A stretch of 64,000 bases of DNA from Paraburkholderia sp. BL10I2N1 (GCF_004361815.1 NZ_SNWA01000001.1:744001-808000), one strand, 5' to 3'. Shown: positions 37,822-48,737, counted from the first letter of the stretch. Made by a program: numbers and translations. The notes: generated by a model not told the origin, from the letters alone.

Positions 37822-38574
37822 GTGCTTCGTCAACTGACGCTCGATCTCGGCACCCCGCCGCCATCGACATTCGACAACTTCTTCGCCGGCAGCAATGCCG
37901 AACTGGTCACGCGTCTGCGTGAGCTGGACGGCGCGCTGTCGGCCGGGCCGCTCGCCGATCGCACGTTCTATATCTGGGGCGAAACGGGCAGCGGCCGCAG
38001 CCATCTGCTGCAGGCGCTCGTGCACGACGCACCGCCCGGCCAGGCCCGCTTCGCGAGCCCTCAAAACGGCCTCGCCGCGTTCGCGTTCGACCCGAAAGTC
38101 GCAATCTACGCGATCGACGACTGCGACGGCCTCTCCGGCGCGCAGCAGATCGCCCTCTTCAACCTCTTCAACGAAGTGCGCGCGCATCCCACCAGTGCAC
38201 TCGTCGCCACCGGCAGTGCGGCGCCGATCGGGCTCGCGGTACGCGAAGACCTGCGCACGCGGCTCGGCTGGGGCCTCGTGTTTCACCTCGCTCCGCTGCC
38301 GGACGAAGGCAAGGCGGCCGTGCTCAAGCACGCGGCGCGCGAGCGCGGCATCGCGCTCGCGGACGACGTCCCGGCGTACCTGCTCACGCACTTTCGCCGT
38401 GACATGCCGAGCCTGATGGCGCTGCTCGACGCGCTCGACCGCTTTTCGCTCGAACAGAAGCGCGCCGTGACGCTGCCGCTCCTGCGCACGATGCTGGCGT
38501 CGCCCGCCAGCACGGCAGATGCCCGAACGGCTACACCTTCACCCGCTTCAAGTAAAATGGGCCCCCATGGCTAA
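37822..38574 (+). CDS. hda: DnaA regulatory inactivator Hda
   Basis: 250 residues from GTG 37822, 18 bp after the permease stop. The N-terminal clamp-binding motif is QLTLDL. The short AAA+ domain has a P-loop variant GETGSGRSHLLQA (Arg for Lys) and a Walker B IYAIDDCDG, followed by FNEVRAHPT and a putative arginine finger in REDLRTRLGWG. Bound to the sliding clamp it stimulates DnaA-ATP hydrolysis and limits re-initiation of replication. A ~15-residue low-complexity tail overlaps the next gene by 8 bp. Confidence 0.92.
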   Translation: MLRQLTLDLGTPPPSTFDNFFAGSNAELVTRLRELDGALSAGPLADRTFYIWGETGSGRSHLLQALVHDAPPGQARFASPQNGLAAFAFDPKVAIYAIDDCDGLSGAQQIALFNLFNEVRAHPTSALVATGSAAPIGLAVREDLRTRLGWGLVFHLAPLPDEGKAAVLKHAARERGIALADDVPAYLLTHFRRDMPSLMALLDALDRFSLEQKRAVTLPLLRTMLASPASTADARTATPSPASSKMGPHG

Positions 38575-39253
38575 TCTCGCACTCTTCGACCTCGATCACA
38601 CGCTCATTCCCACTGACAGCGACCACGAATGGGGGCGCTTCATGGTGAAGCACGGCATGGTCGATGCCGAAAACTTCGCGCGTGAAAACGACCGTTTCTT
38701 CGCCGACTACAAGGCTGGCCGGCTCGATATCCACGCCTACCTCGTCGCGATGCTCACGCCGCTCGCAAAGTATTCCCGCGCGCAACTGGCCGGGTTTCAC
38801 CAGCAGTACATGCACGAAGTCATCAAGCCCGCAATCGTGCCGGCTGCCCTCGAACTCGTGCGCCAGCATCGCGACGCGGGTGACCTCTGCTGCATGGTTA
38901 CGGCGACGAACGAATTCATCACCGCGCCGATCGCCGAAGTCTTCGGCGTCGACAAGCTGATCGCCTGCGAAGCGGAAACCGTCGACGGCCTCCCGCATTC
39001 GGACTACACCGGCCGGCCGACTGGCACGCCGAGCTACAAGGAAGGCAAGATTGTCCGTACCGAAGCCTGGCTCGCTTCGCTCGGCAAGACATGGTCGGAT
39101 TTTGAGCGCAGCTATTTCTACAGCGATTCGCACAACGATATTCCGCTGCTCGAAAAAGTCACCGACCCGATCGCGACCAATCCCGACGACACGTTGCGCG
39201 CGCACGCGCAGGCCAAAGGCTGGCGCATCCTCGAACTCTTTCAACCCACGTGA
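38567..39253 (+). CDS. HAD-IB family phosphatase
   Basis: 228 residues from ATG 38567, which overlaps the hda stop by 8 bp. Motif I is LFDLDHTLIPTDSD, motif II the Thr of MVTATNEF, and motif III/IV the K in SYKEGK and YSDSHNDIPLLE. This is the SerB-like HAD-IB group. Related betaproteobacterial proteins have been assigned histidinol-phosphate or phosphoserine activity; the substrate here cannot be fixed. The cap domain is helical. Tight packing with hda and pcnB suggests one transcript. Confidence 0.88.
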   Translation: MANLALFDLDHTLIPTDSDHEWGRFMVKHGMVDAENFARENDRFFADYKAGRLDIHAYLVAMLTPLAKYSRAQLAGFHQQYMHEVIKPAIVPAALELVRQHRDAGDLCCMVTATNEFITAPIAEVFGVDKLIACEAETVDGLPHSDYTGRPTGTPSYKEGKIVRTEAWLASLGKTWSDFERSYFYSDSHNDIPLLEKVTDPIATNPDDTLRAHAQAKGWRILELFQPT

Positions 39254-40854
39254 TCAAAAAACTCATCCGCAAGCTGTTTGGACAGGATCCGGCACCCGCT
39301 GACGACGCGGCGGCCGAAACCGCGCCGTCTGACGCCAACCAAGCCACCCGCGCGCCGTCCAGCCGCGCCGACACTCCTGCAAAGACGCGCCGCAAGCCTG
39401 CCCGCGCCGCCGCACCCAAAGGCGCAGGCGGCGCACATGACCCGGATGTGCCCGTCATCATCTCGTCCGATATCCACGGCATCGACCCCTCGCTGATCTC
39501 GAAGAACGCGATCCGCGTCACTGAAGGTCTGCAGCAGGCGGGACACCGGGCGTTCATCGTCGGCGGCGCCGTTCGGGATCTGCTCTTGGGCATTGCGCCC
39601 AAAGACTTCGACGTCGCGACCGACGCCACGCCCGATCAGGTACAGAAGCTGTTCCGCCGCGCACGCATCATCGGCCGGCGCTTCCAGATCGTGCATGTGC
39701 AGTTTGGCCAGGAAATCATCGAAACCTCGACGTTCCGCGCGCTCGTCGATCCGCCGGCCGCCGACGCCGCACCGCCGCGCCGGCTGAAGCGCGACGAGCT
39801 TGACCGCCGCACTCACGCTGTCGATGCAAGCGGGCGCGTGCTGCGCGACAACGTCTGGGGAGAGCAGCACGAAGACGCCACACGCCGCGATTTCACGATC
39901 AACGCGATGTACTACGATCCGGCCACGCAGACCGTGCTCGACTACCACAACGGCATGGCCGATATGCGCTCGCGCCTGTTGCGGATGATCGGCGACCCGG
40001 TCACGCGTTACCGCGAAGATCCGGTACGCATGCTGCGCGTCGTGCGTTTTGCCGCGAAGCTCGGCTTCGAGATCGAAGACACGACGCGTGCGCCGATCAA
40101 GGAACTCGCCGATCTGATCAACAACGTGCCGGCCGCCCGTCTTTTCGACGAAATGCTGAAGCTGCTGCTGTCGGGTCATGCGCTCGCGTGCCTGACGCGG
40201 CTGCGCAAGGAGGGCCTGCACCACGGCCTGTTGCCGCTCCTCGACGTGGTGCTCGAACAGCCGCAGGGCGAGAAATTCATCACGCTCGCGCTCAACAATA
40301 CCGACGAACGCGTGCGTGCAGGCAAGCCGGTGTCCCCAGGCTTCCTGTTTGCGACGCTGCTGTGGCACGACATGCAGCAGCGCTGGCAGCTATACGAGGC
40401 AAATGGCGAATATCCGGTTCCCGCGCTGCATCGCGCGATGGACGACGTGCTCGACATGCAGACCGAGAAACTGGCGATCCACAAGCGCTTCTCCTCCGAC
40501 ATGCGCGAGATCTGGGGCCTGCAGCTGCGCCTCGAAAAACGCTCGGGCCGCAGTGCGCTGAAGCTGCTGGAACACCAAAGATTTAGAGCAGGGTATGATT
40601 TCCTCCTATTACGCTGCGAATCGGGTGAACTCGATGAGTCGGTCGGTGCGTGGTGGACGGAGTTCATCGACGGAGACGTCGCCGCGCGCGAAGCATTACT
40701 CGCGCAAGGCGGGAAGGACCGAACGCCCAGAAAACGACGGCGGCGCAGCAGTGGCGCCAGGAGCCGCAAACCGGGCGACGGAATGGAGGGCGGCACGACA
40801 GCAGGTAACAGCGCGGCCAGCGATGCGAGTCATAACGGCTCACACGAGGACTGA
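39250..40854 (+). CDS. pcnB: Poly(A) polymerase I
   Basis: 534 residues from a GTG overlapping the HAD stop by 4 bp. After a basic, low-complexity leader of about 75 residues come the nucleotidyltransferase motifs FIVGGAVRDLLLG and KDFDVATDATPDQV, then RRDFTINAMYYDP and RYREDPVRMLRVVRFAAKLG. The basic C-terminal tail (RKRRRRSSGARSRK) is typical. It adds poly(A) to RNA 3' ends and so promotes RNA decay. It resembles tRNA nucleotidyltransferases, but length, tail and neighbour folK mark it as PcnB. Confidence 0.93.
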   Translation: MIKKLIRKLFGQDPAPADDAAAETAPSDANQATRAPSSRADTPAKTRRKPARAAAPKGAGGAHDPDVPVIISSDIHGIDPSLISKNAIRVTEGLQQAGHRAFIVGGAVRDLLLGIAPKDFDVATDATPDQVQKLFRRARIIGRRFQIVHVQFGQEIIETSTFRALVDPPAADAAPPRRLKRDELDRRTHAVDASGRVLRDNVWGEQHEDATRRDFTINAMYYDPATQTVLDYHNGMADMRSRLLRMIGDPVTRYREDPVRMLRVVRFAAKLGFEIEDTTRAPIKELADLINNVPAARLFDEMLKLLLSGHALACLTRLRKEGLHHGLLPLLDVVLEQPQGEKFITLALNNTDERVRAGKPVSPGFLFATLLWHDMQQRWQLYEANGEYPVPALHRAMDDVLDMQTEKLAIHKRFSSDMREIWGLQLRLEKRSGRSALKLLEHQRFRAGYDFLLLRCESGELDESVGAWWTEFIDGDVAAREALLAQGGKDRTPRKRRRRSSGARSRKPGDGMEGGTTAGNSAASDASHNGSHED

Positions 40855-40902
40855 CGCGGTTCCGGCGTTCGCCGCCGAACGAAAGTCGCAGGAAGCTATG
40901 CC

Positions 40903-41451
40903 ATGACGGTTGCTTATCTCGGCCTCGGCGCGAATCTCGGGGATGCGCGCCAGACCCTGAAAGACGCAGTGGTGTGCCTCGCACAACAGCACACCATCGC
41001 CGTGCTCGCGAAGTCGAGCTTTTATCGCACTGCCCCGATCGATGCGGGCGGAGACGATTACTTCAATTGCGTCGTGAAGCTCGAAACGACGCTTCCTGTG
41101 CGCCACCTCCTCGCGCTTTGTCACAGGATCGAACATCAGTTCGGCCGGGAGCGCCCCTTTCGTAACGCACCGCGTACACTCGACCTCGACATCCTGCTCT
41201 ACGGCGATCACTGCATCGACGAACCGGACCTGATCGTGCCGCATCCCCGTCTGACCGAGCGCGCTTTCGCGCTCGTGCCGCTCGTCGAAATCGACGCAGC
41301 GATCGTCATCCCGCAACATGGACGCGCCGATGCACTGCTTGCAGCCGTCGCTTCGCAGCGCATCGAAAAGATGAAGTCGCCGTGTCAGTGCCCGATATTG
41401 GGCGCCCTCGCCGGCAAGAACACTGAATCGTCCGGAGGCGGCTGCCGATGA
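40903..41451 (+). CDS. folK: 6-hydroxymethyl-7,8-dihydropterin pyrophosphokinase
   Basis: 182 residues. YLGLGANLGD, SSFYRTAPIDAGGDDYFNCV and the signature RPFRNAPRTLDLDILLYGD are the classic HPPK motifs. It moves pyrophosphate from ATP to hydroxymethyl-dihydropterin in folate synthesis. It follows pcnB, as in many proteobacteria, and overlaps the deoxynucleoside kinase gene by 4 bp. The last ~20 residues are a poorly conserved tail. Confidence 0.95.
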   Translation: MTVAYLGLGANLGDARQTLKDAVVCLAQQHTIAVLAKSSFYRTAPIDAGGDDYFNCVVKLETTLPVRHLLALCHRIEHQFGRERPFRNAPRTLDLDILLYGDHCIDEPDLIVPHPRLTERAFALVPLVEIDAAIVIPQHGRADALLAAVASQRIEKMKSPCQCPILGALAGKNTESSGGGCR

Positions 41452-42128
41452 ACGCGCCACCGCTCACCGTCACGGCGCCGCACCTGCGGCCGCCCGTCCG
41501 CTATATTGCGATCGAAGGTCCGATTGGCGTCGGCAAGACGTCGCTCGTGCAGCGGCTCGCCGAGCGCTGGTCGATGCATGGCGTCTACGAGCGGCCGCAG
41601 GATAATCCGTTTCTCGAGCGCTTCTATCGCGATACAACGCGCTTCGCTCTGCCGACGCAACTGCACTTTGCGCTACAACGCGCGCACCAGGTGCAGGAAG
41701 TTGCAACGTTTCACTCGGCCGGCACGCCGCTGATCGCCGACTTCATGACGCAGAAGAACGACGTCTTCGCGCGTCTCACGCTGCCTGAAGACGAATGGCA
41801 GCTCTATCGTGCGCTGTCTGCGCGCATCGATGCGCAGGGGCCGGACCCAGAGCTCGTCGTCTATCTGCAGGCGAGCCCGGAGGTGCTGTTTTCGCGCATC
41901 CAGAAGCGCGCGGTGCCAATGGAACTGCAGATCTCCGATGCATACCTGCGTGCGCTCTGCGACGCGTACAACGAGTTCTTCTATCACTATGACCGCGCGC
42001 CTGTGCTGACGGTCAACGCCGAACACCTGAACCCGCTCGAATCGGACGCGGATCTTGCACTGCTGATCGAACGCATGGAGTCGATGCGCGGTCGCAAGGA
42101 ATTCTTTGTCAAAGGCACGTCGCTGTAA
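41448..42128 (+). CDS. Deoxynucleoside kinase
   Basis: 226 residues. The P-loop is [13 protein letters not shown], followed by [15 protein letters not shown], the substrate motif ([15 protein letters not shown]) and the lid [12 protein letters not shown]. It phosphorylates deoxyadenosine or deoxyguanosine for nucleotide salvage; the exact base is not clear. It overlaps folK and is 32 bp before panB, so it sits inside a folate/pantothenate operon. Confidence 0.9.
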   Translation: MNAPPLTVTAPHLRPPVRYIAIEGPIGVGKTSLVQRLAERWSMHGVYERPQDNPFLERFYRDTTRFALPTQLHFALQRAHQVQEVATFHSAGTPLIADFMTQKNDVFARLTLPEDEWQLYRALSARIDAQGPDPELVVYLQASPEVLFSRIQKRAVPMELQISDAYLRALCDAYNEFFYHYDRAPVLTVNAEHLNPLESDADLALLIERMESMRGRKEFFVKGTSL

Positions 42129-42160
42129 GCGGCAGTGCTTCTCTTCCCCTACGGACTGTC

Positions 42161-42976
42161 ATGACCTATTTGCAGGAAACGAGCCGGAACGCCATTACCG
42201 TGCCGAAACTGCAGGCGATGCGCGAAGCCGGCGAAAAAATCGCGATGCTCACCTGCTACGACGCAAGCTTCGCGGCGCTGCTGGATCGCGCTGGCGTCGA
42301 TGTGCTGCTGATCGGCGATTCGCTCGGCAATGTGCTGCAGGGACATACGACCACGCTACCGGTCTCCCTCGACGATATCGCTTATCACACCGCCTGCGTT
42401 GCCCGCGCGCGGCCGTCGGCGCTGATCGTCGCCGATCTGTCGTTCGGCAGTTACGGCACGCCGGCGGATGCTTTCGAGAGTTCAGTGAAGCTGATGCGCG
42501 CCGGCGCGCAGATGGTGAAGCTCGAAGGCGGCGAATGGCTCGCGGACACGGTGCGCTTTCTGGTGGAGCGGTCGATTCCGGTGTGCGCGCACGTCGGGCT
42601 CACGCCGCAGTCGGTGCACGCGTTCGGCGGCTTCAAGGTGCAGGGCAAGACAGAGGCTGGCGCCAGCCAGTTGCTGCGCGATTCGCGCGCGATGCAGGAT
42701 GCCGGCGCGCAGTTGATCGTGATCGAAGCGATTCCGACGCTACTCGCGTCAGAGGTCACCAAGCAGCTGACGATCCCGACCATCGGCATCGGTGCAGGCG
42801 CCGACTGTTCGGGTCAGGTGCTGGTCCTGCATGACATGCTCGGCATTTTTCCCGGCAAGCGTCCGCGCTTCGTGAAGGATTTCATGCAAGGGCAGACGGG
42901 GATTCACGCCGCCGTGGAGGCGTATGTGCGCGCGGTGAAGGATGGGTCGTTCCCGGGACCAGAACATACGTTTTGA
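42161..42976 (+). CDS. panB: 3-methyl-2-oxobutanoate hydroxymethyltransferase
   Basis: 271 residues. [45 protein letters not shown] and [18 protein letters not shown] are the standard motifs. It adds the hydroxymethyl of methylene-THF to 2-oxoisovalerate, the first step to pantothenate, and so uses the folate product of its neighbour folK. It is the last clear gene of the pcnB-folK-dNK-panB series. Confidence 0.96.
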   Translation: MTYLQETSRNAITVPKLQAMREAGEKIAMLTCYDASFAALLDRAGVDVLLIGDSLGNVLQGHTTTLPVSLDDIAYHTACVARARPSALIVADLSFGSYGTPADAFESSVKLMRAGAQMVKLEGGEWLADTVRFLVERSIPVCAHVGLTPQSVHAFGGFKVQGKTEAGASQLLRDSRAMQDAGAQLIVIEAIPTLLASEVTKQLTIPTIGIGAGADCSGQVLVLHDMLGIFPGKRPRFVKDFMQGQTGIHAAVEAYVRAVKDGSFPGPEHTF

Positions 42977-43165
42977 TGTCTCCGGATCCGCGTCGGTCCT
43001 GCGTCGACGATCGGCCTGGCCAGAATCGGCTAAAACCCGTCGTCGACAGCGGGAATCGTTCAGGCCGGATTGACCTTGCATGCAAACCGGGGCGTGTGTC
43101 TTCGTCTTGTCGTTAGCGTAGCGCGGATGGCGCTGCCGCGTACCGACGAAAAACGGGAGACAACC

Positions 43166-43300
43166 ATGAGCCCCTTCTGCCTGATCGACGTCGCGGGCAT
43201 CCGCGATCGTTCCACGGTGCCGCACGACGTGCCCGACAGCAGGCACCACGCGCGTCTGACTGCGTGGCTGCTACGGGTGTTCCATGTGGGTCACGCCTGA
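43166..43300 (+). CDS. Possible 44-residue protein, unknown
   Basis: The ATG is preceded by GGGAG seven bases upstream, a near-ideal site. The product (MSPFCLIDVAGIRDRSTVPH... ending RVFHVGHA) has no known motif. It lies in the convergent gap between panB and pabB. The good ribosome-binding site is the main argument; it may still be chance. Confidence 0.35.
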   Translation: MSPFCLIDVAGIRDRSTVPHDVPDSRHHARLTAWLLRVFHVGHA

Positions 43301-43346
43301 ATAGACGCGAAATTTCGAGTGAGCCAGCCGCGCCCGCGCGCACTGA

Positions 43347-45263
43347 TCAGGCAACGAGCCTTGCCGGCACTGCGCCGCGTAGCGCATTACATAGCATGAG
43401 CGCCTCAGCACGCAGCACGTCCGGCCGTAACAGGACCCGTTCGCGCGCCTCCATGCTGGCGTCCGCGAGCAGCACGCTGCGCATCACCCCGGGCAACAGC
43501 CCCGACGACAACGGCGGCGTCCACCACTGCCCATCGAGTTTAACGAAGACTGTCGTCCGGCCGCCCTCGGTCAACTCTCCGCGTTCGTTGAAGAACAGCA
43601 TATCGAAGGCGCCCTTCGACTCCGCTTCGTGCCACGCACGATCGTATTCCGCGCGGTGCGTGGTCTTGTGAAGCAGCAACGCGTCTTGTGCCTGCGTCGC
43701 CGCGTAACCGTGGTCGGGCGCGAGCAGCACGTCCACCACGTCGTTCCGCAACGGTGCGAGCGGCGCGGCGATCAGTTCTACGGCACCCATTTTATTGAGT
43801 GCAAGGCGCAACCGATGGGGCGTCCCTGCCGCCAGCTGTGCGCACTGCGCGGCAATCCGGTCACGTAGCGCCGCCTCGTCGAAGCGGAAACCAAACCACA
43901 CGGCACTCGAGCCCATCCGTGCAAGATGGCGCTCGAGATGCCGCGCGCCGCTCTCGCGTGTCGCGTACATCGTTTCGAAGAGCTGGAAACCGGGATCGGC
44001 TTCGGTCAGGAAGCGGGCCTTCAATCGACATTCCGCGTATTCATCCGCGGCAACGCTGTCGAGCACGATGCCCGCGCCGATGCCCATCATTCCGCGCCGC
44101 TGGCCGGTGCTGGCTGGTGCATCCAGCGTCAACGTCCTGATCGCCACCGACAGGCAGAAATCGCCGCACGCATCGTCCAGAGTGTCGGCGGTGTCGGCGG
44201 CGGGTGCAGCATCGAGCCAGCCAATCGCACCGGTATAGAGACCGCGAGGCGTACTTTCCAGCGCGTCGATCAGTTGCATCGTCCGGTGCTTCGGCGCGCC
44301 GGTAATCGAGCCACACGGAAACAGCGCGCGAATCACGTCCGCGAACGACATCCCGACGCGCAGGCGTGCTTCGATCGTCGACGTCATCTGCCACACCGAA
44401 GCGTACGGCTCGATGGAAAAAAGCGCCGGCACCGCGACCGATCCGATCTCCGCAACCCGCGACAGATCGTTGCGCAGCAGATCGACGATCATCACGTTCT
44501 CGGCGCGGTTCTTGGGATCGGTCGCGAGGAATTCGGCCGCGCCCCGGTCCGCGACGGCGTCCACCGAACGTGGCGCGGTGCCTTTCATCGGACGCGCGCG
44601 CAGCGTCCTGCCCGCCTTTTCGACAAACAGTTCCGGCGAGCACGACAGCACCCACCGATCATCGGGCAATGCAGCCAACGCCCCATAGCGCACTGGCTGC
44701 ATTGCCCGCAGCCGACGGTACAGCGCAAGGGGCGTGCCGAACACATCGAATCCGAGCCGATATGTGTAGTTGACCTGATACGAATCGCCAGCGCGCAACG
44801 CTTCGTGAACCCCTGCGATGGCCTGTTCGAACTCTGTATAGTCGACGCTCTCCTGCACGCCAGCCGTACCCGCGACCGACGGTTCGTCCACTCCGCCATC
44901 GTGTTGGGCAAGCCACGCGTCGACCTCGTCGCAAGAGAGCTTCTCGCAGCGAGTGAACAATAAAAAACGCAGCGTGGCATCGCCACGCTGCGTCAGATGT
45001 GCCCGGAGGTAGTCCCCGCGGGACGACCGAAAGGCATTGCCCTGGACCAGATCACGGCCGAACTCGTAATTGCCGAGCACAACGGCGTGCAAGCCATTAC
45101 CCGTGTCAGCCGCCACAGCCTTGCACACCTGATCGAGCTGGGCCGGGTTCATACATACCCGCTCATGCACGAAACCCGTGTAGAGCCGGCTCGACCGATG
45201 AGCCGTGGTCGAGTCGCAGTCGTCGAGCAATGCGAACACGGAGTCGCGTTCGTCCCTCACCAT
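43347..45263 (-). CDS. pabB: Fused aminodeoxychorismate synthase component I / aminodeoxychorismate lyase (PabB-PabC)
   Basis: 638 residues from ATG 45263; a TTG four codons upstream is possible. The N-terminal ~430 residues are the chorismate-binding PabB part: DSYQVNYTYRLGF, SCSPELFV, the Lys in RARPMKGTAPR, RNDLSRVA and FPCGSITGAPKHRTM. The C-terminal ~200 residues (from FQLFETMYATRESG) are a PLP fold-type IV PabC part with the Lys-type segment HKTTHRAEYDRA and FFNERGELTEGGRTTVFV. Together they turn chorismate plus ammonia into p-aminobenzoate for folate. The glutaminase PabA is not in the window. Confidence 0.92.
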   Translation of the reverse strand: MVRDERDSVFALLDDCDSTTAHRSSRLYTGFVHERVCMNPAQLDQVCKAVAADTGNGLHAVVLGNYEFGRDLVQGNAFRSSRGDYLRAHLTQRGDATLRFLLFTRCEKLSCDEVDAWLAQHDGGVDEPSVAGTAGVQESVDYTEFEQAIAGVHEALRAGDSYQVNYTYRLGFDVFGTPLALYRRLRAMQPVRYGALAALPDDRWVLSCSPELFVEKAGRTLRARPMKGTAPRSVDAVADRGAAEFLATDPKNRAENVMIVDLLRNDLSRVAEIGSVAVPALFSIEPYASVWQMTSTIEARLRVGMSFADVIRALFPCGSITGAPKHRTMQLIDALESTPRGLYTGAIGWLDAAPAADTADTLDDACGDFCLSVAIRTLTLDAPASTGQRRGMMGIGAGIVLDSVAADEYAECRLKARFLTEADPGFQLFETMYATRESGARHLERHLARMGSSAVWFGFRFDEAALRDRIAAQCAQLAAGTPHRLRLALNKMGAVELIAAPLAPLRNDVVDVLLAPDHGYAATQAQDALLLHKTTHRAEYDRAWHEAESKGAFDMLFFNERGELTEGGRTTVFVKLDGQWWTPPLSSGLLPGVMRSVLLADASMEARERVLLRPDVLRAEALMLCNALRGAVPARLVA

Positions 45264-45288
45264 GTATACCGCCAACTTCAGACTGCCA

Positions 45289-46425
45289 TTAATCGAAGAA
45301 GCTCTTCACCCGGTCGAACCAGCTCTTGCTTTGCGGGCTATGTCTTGCACCACCCTCAATGAGCGACTTCTCGAATTGTTGCAGGATTTCGCGCTGCGCC
45401 TCGGTGAGCTTGACCGGGGTCTCGACCTGCACGTGCACATAGAGATCACCCGCGATGCTCGAGCGCAGCCCCTTGATACCCTTGCTGCGCAGACGGAACG
45501 TCTTGCCCGACTGCGTGCCTTCCGGCACCGTGAAGCTTGCGCGACCTGCAAGCGTCGGCACTTCTATCTCTCCGCCGAGCGCCGCCGTCGTAAATGGAAT
45601 CGGCATCTGGCAATGCAGATCATCGCCGTCGCGCTCAAACACCGAGTGCTGCTTGATGTGAATCTCGACGTACAGATCGCCCGACGGACCACCATTGACA
45701 CCCGGCTCACCGTTACCGGCCGAACGGATACGCATGCCGTCATCGATGCCGGCCGGAATCTTCACTTCGAGCGTCTTGGTTTCCTTGGTCTTGCCCGCGC
45801 CGTGACAATGCGCGCACGGTTCAGGAATGTAGGTGCCGGTGCCGTGGCACTTCGGACAGGTTTGCTGGATACTGAAGAAACCCTGCGACATCCGTACCGC
45901 GCCCGAGCCATTACAGGTCGGACATGTTTCCGGCTTGGTACCCGGCTTCGCGCCGGAGCCGTGACAGATCGCGCACGAAACCCAGCTCGGCACGCGAATC
46001 TGCGTGTCATAACCGTGAGCAGCCTGCTCGAGCGTGATTTCCATGCTGTAGCGCAGATCGGCGCCGCGATACACCTGCGGACCCGCGCGGCCACCACGTG
46101 CGGCACCGCCGGCAGCCTGGCCAAAGATGTCGCCGAAAATGTCGCCGAACGCATCGGCAAATCCGCCGAAGCCTTGCGCCCCGGCTGCGCCCATGTTCGG
46201 ATCCACGCCAGCGTGGCCGTACTGGTCGTACGCCGCGCGTTTTTGCGAGTCCGACAGCATTTCATAGGCTTCCTTCACCTCTTTGAAATGCCCTTCCGCA
46301 TCCTTGTTGCCCGGATTGCGGTCGGGGTGATGCTTCATCGCCAGCTTGCGATAAGCCTTCTTGATTTCGTCGTCGCTCGCGTTCTTTGCGACGCCCAGAA
46401 CCTCGTAATAATCCCGTTTCGCCAT
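45289..46425 (-). CDS. dnaJ: Chaperone protein DnaJ
   Basis: 378 residues. The J-domain has [16 protein letters not shown] with the HPD tripeptide, then a Gly/Phe-rich linker ([17 protein letters not shown]). Four zinc repeats follow ([32 protein letters not shown]), and then the substrate-binding beta domains. It delivers clients to DnaK and triggers its ATPase. It is the last gene of the grpE-trx-dnaK-dnaJ order, 256 bp after dnaK; that gap shows no gene. Confidence 0.97.
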   Translation of the reverse strand: MAKRDYYEVLGVAKNASDDEIKKAYRKLAMKHHPDRNPGNKDAEGHFKEVKEAYEMLSDSQKRAAYDQYGHAGVDPNMGAAGAQGFGGFADAFGDIFGDIFGQAAGGAARGGRAGPQVYRGADLRYSMEITLEQAAHGYDTQIRVPSWVSCAICHGSGAKPGTKPETCPTCNGSGAVRMSQGFFSIQQTCPKCHGTGTYIPEPCAHCHGAGKTKETKTLEVKIPAGIDDGMRIRSAGNGEPGVNGGPSGDLYVEIHIKQHSVFERDGDDLHCQMPIPFTTAALGGEIEVPTLAGRASFTVPEGTQSGKTFRLRSKGIKGLRSSIAGDLYVHVQVETPVKLTEAQREILQQFEKSLIEGGARHSPQSKSWFDRVKSFFD

Positions 46426-46681
46426 ATCGGTTCAACGCCAGCCGCGCAATCCGGCGCAGCGGCTCCTTGTGAATGCTGGAGTCTCGCGACTCGTCCGGCC
46501 GTGACTTTTTCCCTGATAGCGGGACAAAAGTCGCGCCCTCCATAAAACAAATGTGCCCGGAGAGCCCAAAGGCTCGCCAGGCGCGTTAACCGTTCGTGTG
46601 CCCAACCGGGCCCAGACCGTGTTGCAGCCGGGCTGCGCACCGCTTCCGACGCGCAGCCGTCTGGTCAAAGTTCAACCCGGC

Positions 46682-48637
46682 TTAGTCCTTTTTCACTTCC
46701 TTGAACTCGGCGTCGACAACGTCATCTTCCGGCTGGCTCGCACCGCCCGCGGACGTACTGCCCGCTGCACCCGCCGCGCCAGCGGCACCCGCAGCACCTT
46801 GAGCCGCCTGCATGTCGGCGTACATCTTTTCGCCGAGCTTCTGTGACGACGTGGCCACCGCTTCGATCTTCGCTTCGATCGTCGCCTTGTCGCTCGAGCC
46901 GCTCTTCAGCGCTTCTTCGAGTTCCTTCAGCGCAGCTTCGATCTTTTCCTTCTCGGCCGCTTCGATCTTGTCGCCGTATTCCGTCAGCGCCTTCTTCGTG
47001 CTGTGGACGAGTGCATCGCCCTGATTGCGGGCATCAGCCAGTTCACGCAGCTTGTGATCTTCTTCCGCGTTCGCTTCCGCGTCCTTTACCATCTTCTCGA
47101 TTTCGGCTTCCGACAGACCCGAGTTCGCCTTGATCGTGATGCGGTTTTCCTTGCCGGTCGCCTTGTCCTTCGCGCCGACGTGCAAAATGCCGTTCGCGTC
47201 GATGTCGAAGCTCACTTCGATCTGCGGCACGCCGCGCGGTGCAGGCGGAATGCCCTCGAGGTTGAACTCGCCGAGCAGCTTGTTACCCGCTGCCATTTCG
47301 CGCTCACCCTGGAACACCTTGATCGTCACGGCGCCCTGGTTGTCGTCCGCCGTCGAATACACCTGGGCGTGCTTCGTCGGGATCGTCGTGTTCTTGTTGA
47401 TCATCTTCGTCATCACGCCGCCGAGCGTTTCGATGCCGAGCGACAGCGGGGTCACGTCGAGCAGCAGGACGTCCTTGCGGTCGCCCGACAGAACCTGACC
47501 CTGAATCGCGGCGCCCACGGCCACGGCTTCGTCCGGGTTCACGTCACGACGCGGCTCCTTGCCGAAGAACTCCTTCACCTTCTCCTGCACCTTCGGCATG
47601 CGCGTCATACCGCCGACCAGAATCACGTCGTCGATCTCGCTAACCTTTACGCCCGCGTCCTTGATCGCGATGCGGCACGGTTCGATCGTGCGCTCGATCA
47701 GCTCTTCGACCAGCGCTTCAAGCTTCGCACGCGTAATTTTCAGGTTCAAGTGCTTTGGACCCGACGCATCAGCCGTGATGTACGGCAGATTGATTTCCGT
47801 CTGCTGGCTCGACGACAGTTCGATCTTGGCCTTTTCGGCCGATTCCTTCAGGCGTTGCAGCGCGAGCACGTCCTTCGACAGATCGACGCCCTGCTCCTTC
47901 TTGAATTCGCCAATGATGTAATCGATGATGCGCTGGTCGAAGTCTTCACCACCGAGGAACGTATCACCGTTCGTCGACAGCACTTCGAACTGCATTTCAC
48001 CGTCAACGTCTGCGATTTCGATGATGGAAATGTCGAACGTACCGCCCCCGAGGTCAAACACGGCGATCTTGCGGTCGCCCTTTTCGGCCTTGTCGAGACC
48101 GAACGCGAGTGCGGCAGCGGTCGGCTCGTTGATGATCCGCTTCACTTCCAGACCGGCGATGCGGCCTGCGTCCTTGGTGGCCTGGCGCTGGCTGTCGTTG
48201 AAGTACGCAGGAACCGTGATCACTGCTTCCGTGACCGGCTCGCCGAGGTAGTCTTCAGCGGTCTTCTTCATCTTGCGCAGTACTTCCGCCGAGATTTGCG
48301 GCGGCGCCAGCTTCTGCTCGCGTACTTCGACCCATGCGTCGCCGTTGTCGGCCTTCATGATCTTGTACGGCATCAGGCCGATGTCTTTCTGCACTTCCTT
48401 TTCTTCGAAGCGACGACCGATCAGACGCTTGACCGCGAACAGCGTGTTCCTCGGGTTCGTGACCGACTGACGCTTGGCGGGAGCGCCAACGAGAATCTCG
48501 TTGTCGTCCATGTAAGCGATGATCGACGGCGTCGTGCGGGCGCCTTCCGAGTTTTCGATCACCTTGACGGTATTACCTTCCATCAACGCCACGCACGAAT
48601 TGGTAGTGCCGAGGTCGATGCCGATGATTTTGCCCAT
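46682..48637 (-). CDS. dnaK: Chaperone protein DnaK
   Basis: 651 residues. [33 protein letters not shown] and [13 protein letters not shown] of the ATPase are present, then the linker [14 protein letters not shown] and the substrate domain. The Ala/Gly-rich lid tail ends [15 protein letters not shown], normal for DnaK. The start has AGGAG upstream. It folds and protects proteins in an ATP cycle with DnaJ and GrpE. The operon promoter is upstream of grpE; a weaker heat-shock-like promoter may lie in the 154-bp gap before dnaK. Confidence 0.98.
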   Translation of the reverse strand: MGKIIGIDLGTTNSCVALMEGNTVKVIENSEGARTTPSIIAYMDDNEILVGAPAKRQSVTNPRNTLFAVKRLIGRRFEEKEVQKDIGLMPYKIMKADNGDAWVEVREQKLAPPQISAEVLRKMKKTAEDYLGEPVTEAVITVPAYFNDSQRQATKDAGRIAGLEVKRIINEPTAAALAFGLDKAEKGDRKIAVFDLGGGTFDISIIEIADVDGEMQFEVLSTNGDTFLGGEDFDQRIIDYIIGEFKKEQGVDLSKDVLALQRLKESAEKAKIELSSSQQTEINLPYITADASGPKHLNLKITRAKLEALVEELIERTIEPCRIAIKDAGVKVSEIDDVILVGGMTRMPKVQEKVKEFFGKEPRRDVNPDEAVAVGAAIQGQVLSGDRKDVLLLDVTPLSLGIETLGGVMTKMINKNTTIPTKHAQVYSTADDNQGAVTIKVFQGEREMAAGNKLLGEFNLEGIPPAPRGVPQIEVSFDIDANGILHVGAKDKATGKENRITIKANSGLSEAEIEKMVKDAEANAEEDHKLRELADARNQGDALVHSTKKALTEYGDKIEAAEKEKIEAALKELEEALKSGSSDKATIEAKIEAVATSSQKLGEKMYADMQAAQGAAGAAGAAGAAGSTSAGGASQPEDDVVDAEFKEVKKD

Positions 48638-48737
48638 TTTTTCCTGATCTCCTGAACTTTGATCGCTGCAGGACGCGCGCTTTTGTCCGCTGGACCACAG
48701 CGCATCCCGCCTTCAATTCATACCTGCACTCAAAATA

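Noticed and set aside
37015..38391. Long minus-strand frame (458 codons) opposite the permease gene and hda
   Set aside because: Shadow of two well-supported plus-strand genes; composition is Arg/Glu/His-rich, as expected of an antisense reading.
45205..46545. Plus-strand frame of 446 codons opposite dnaJ
   Set aside because: Antisense of dnaJ with no ribosome-binding site or known domain.
47003..48655. Long plus-strand open frame (550 codons) opposite dnaK
   Set aside because: It is the antisense of a highly conserved gene; GC-rich third positions leave the opposite strand free of stops. No start signal or known motif.
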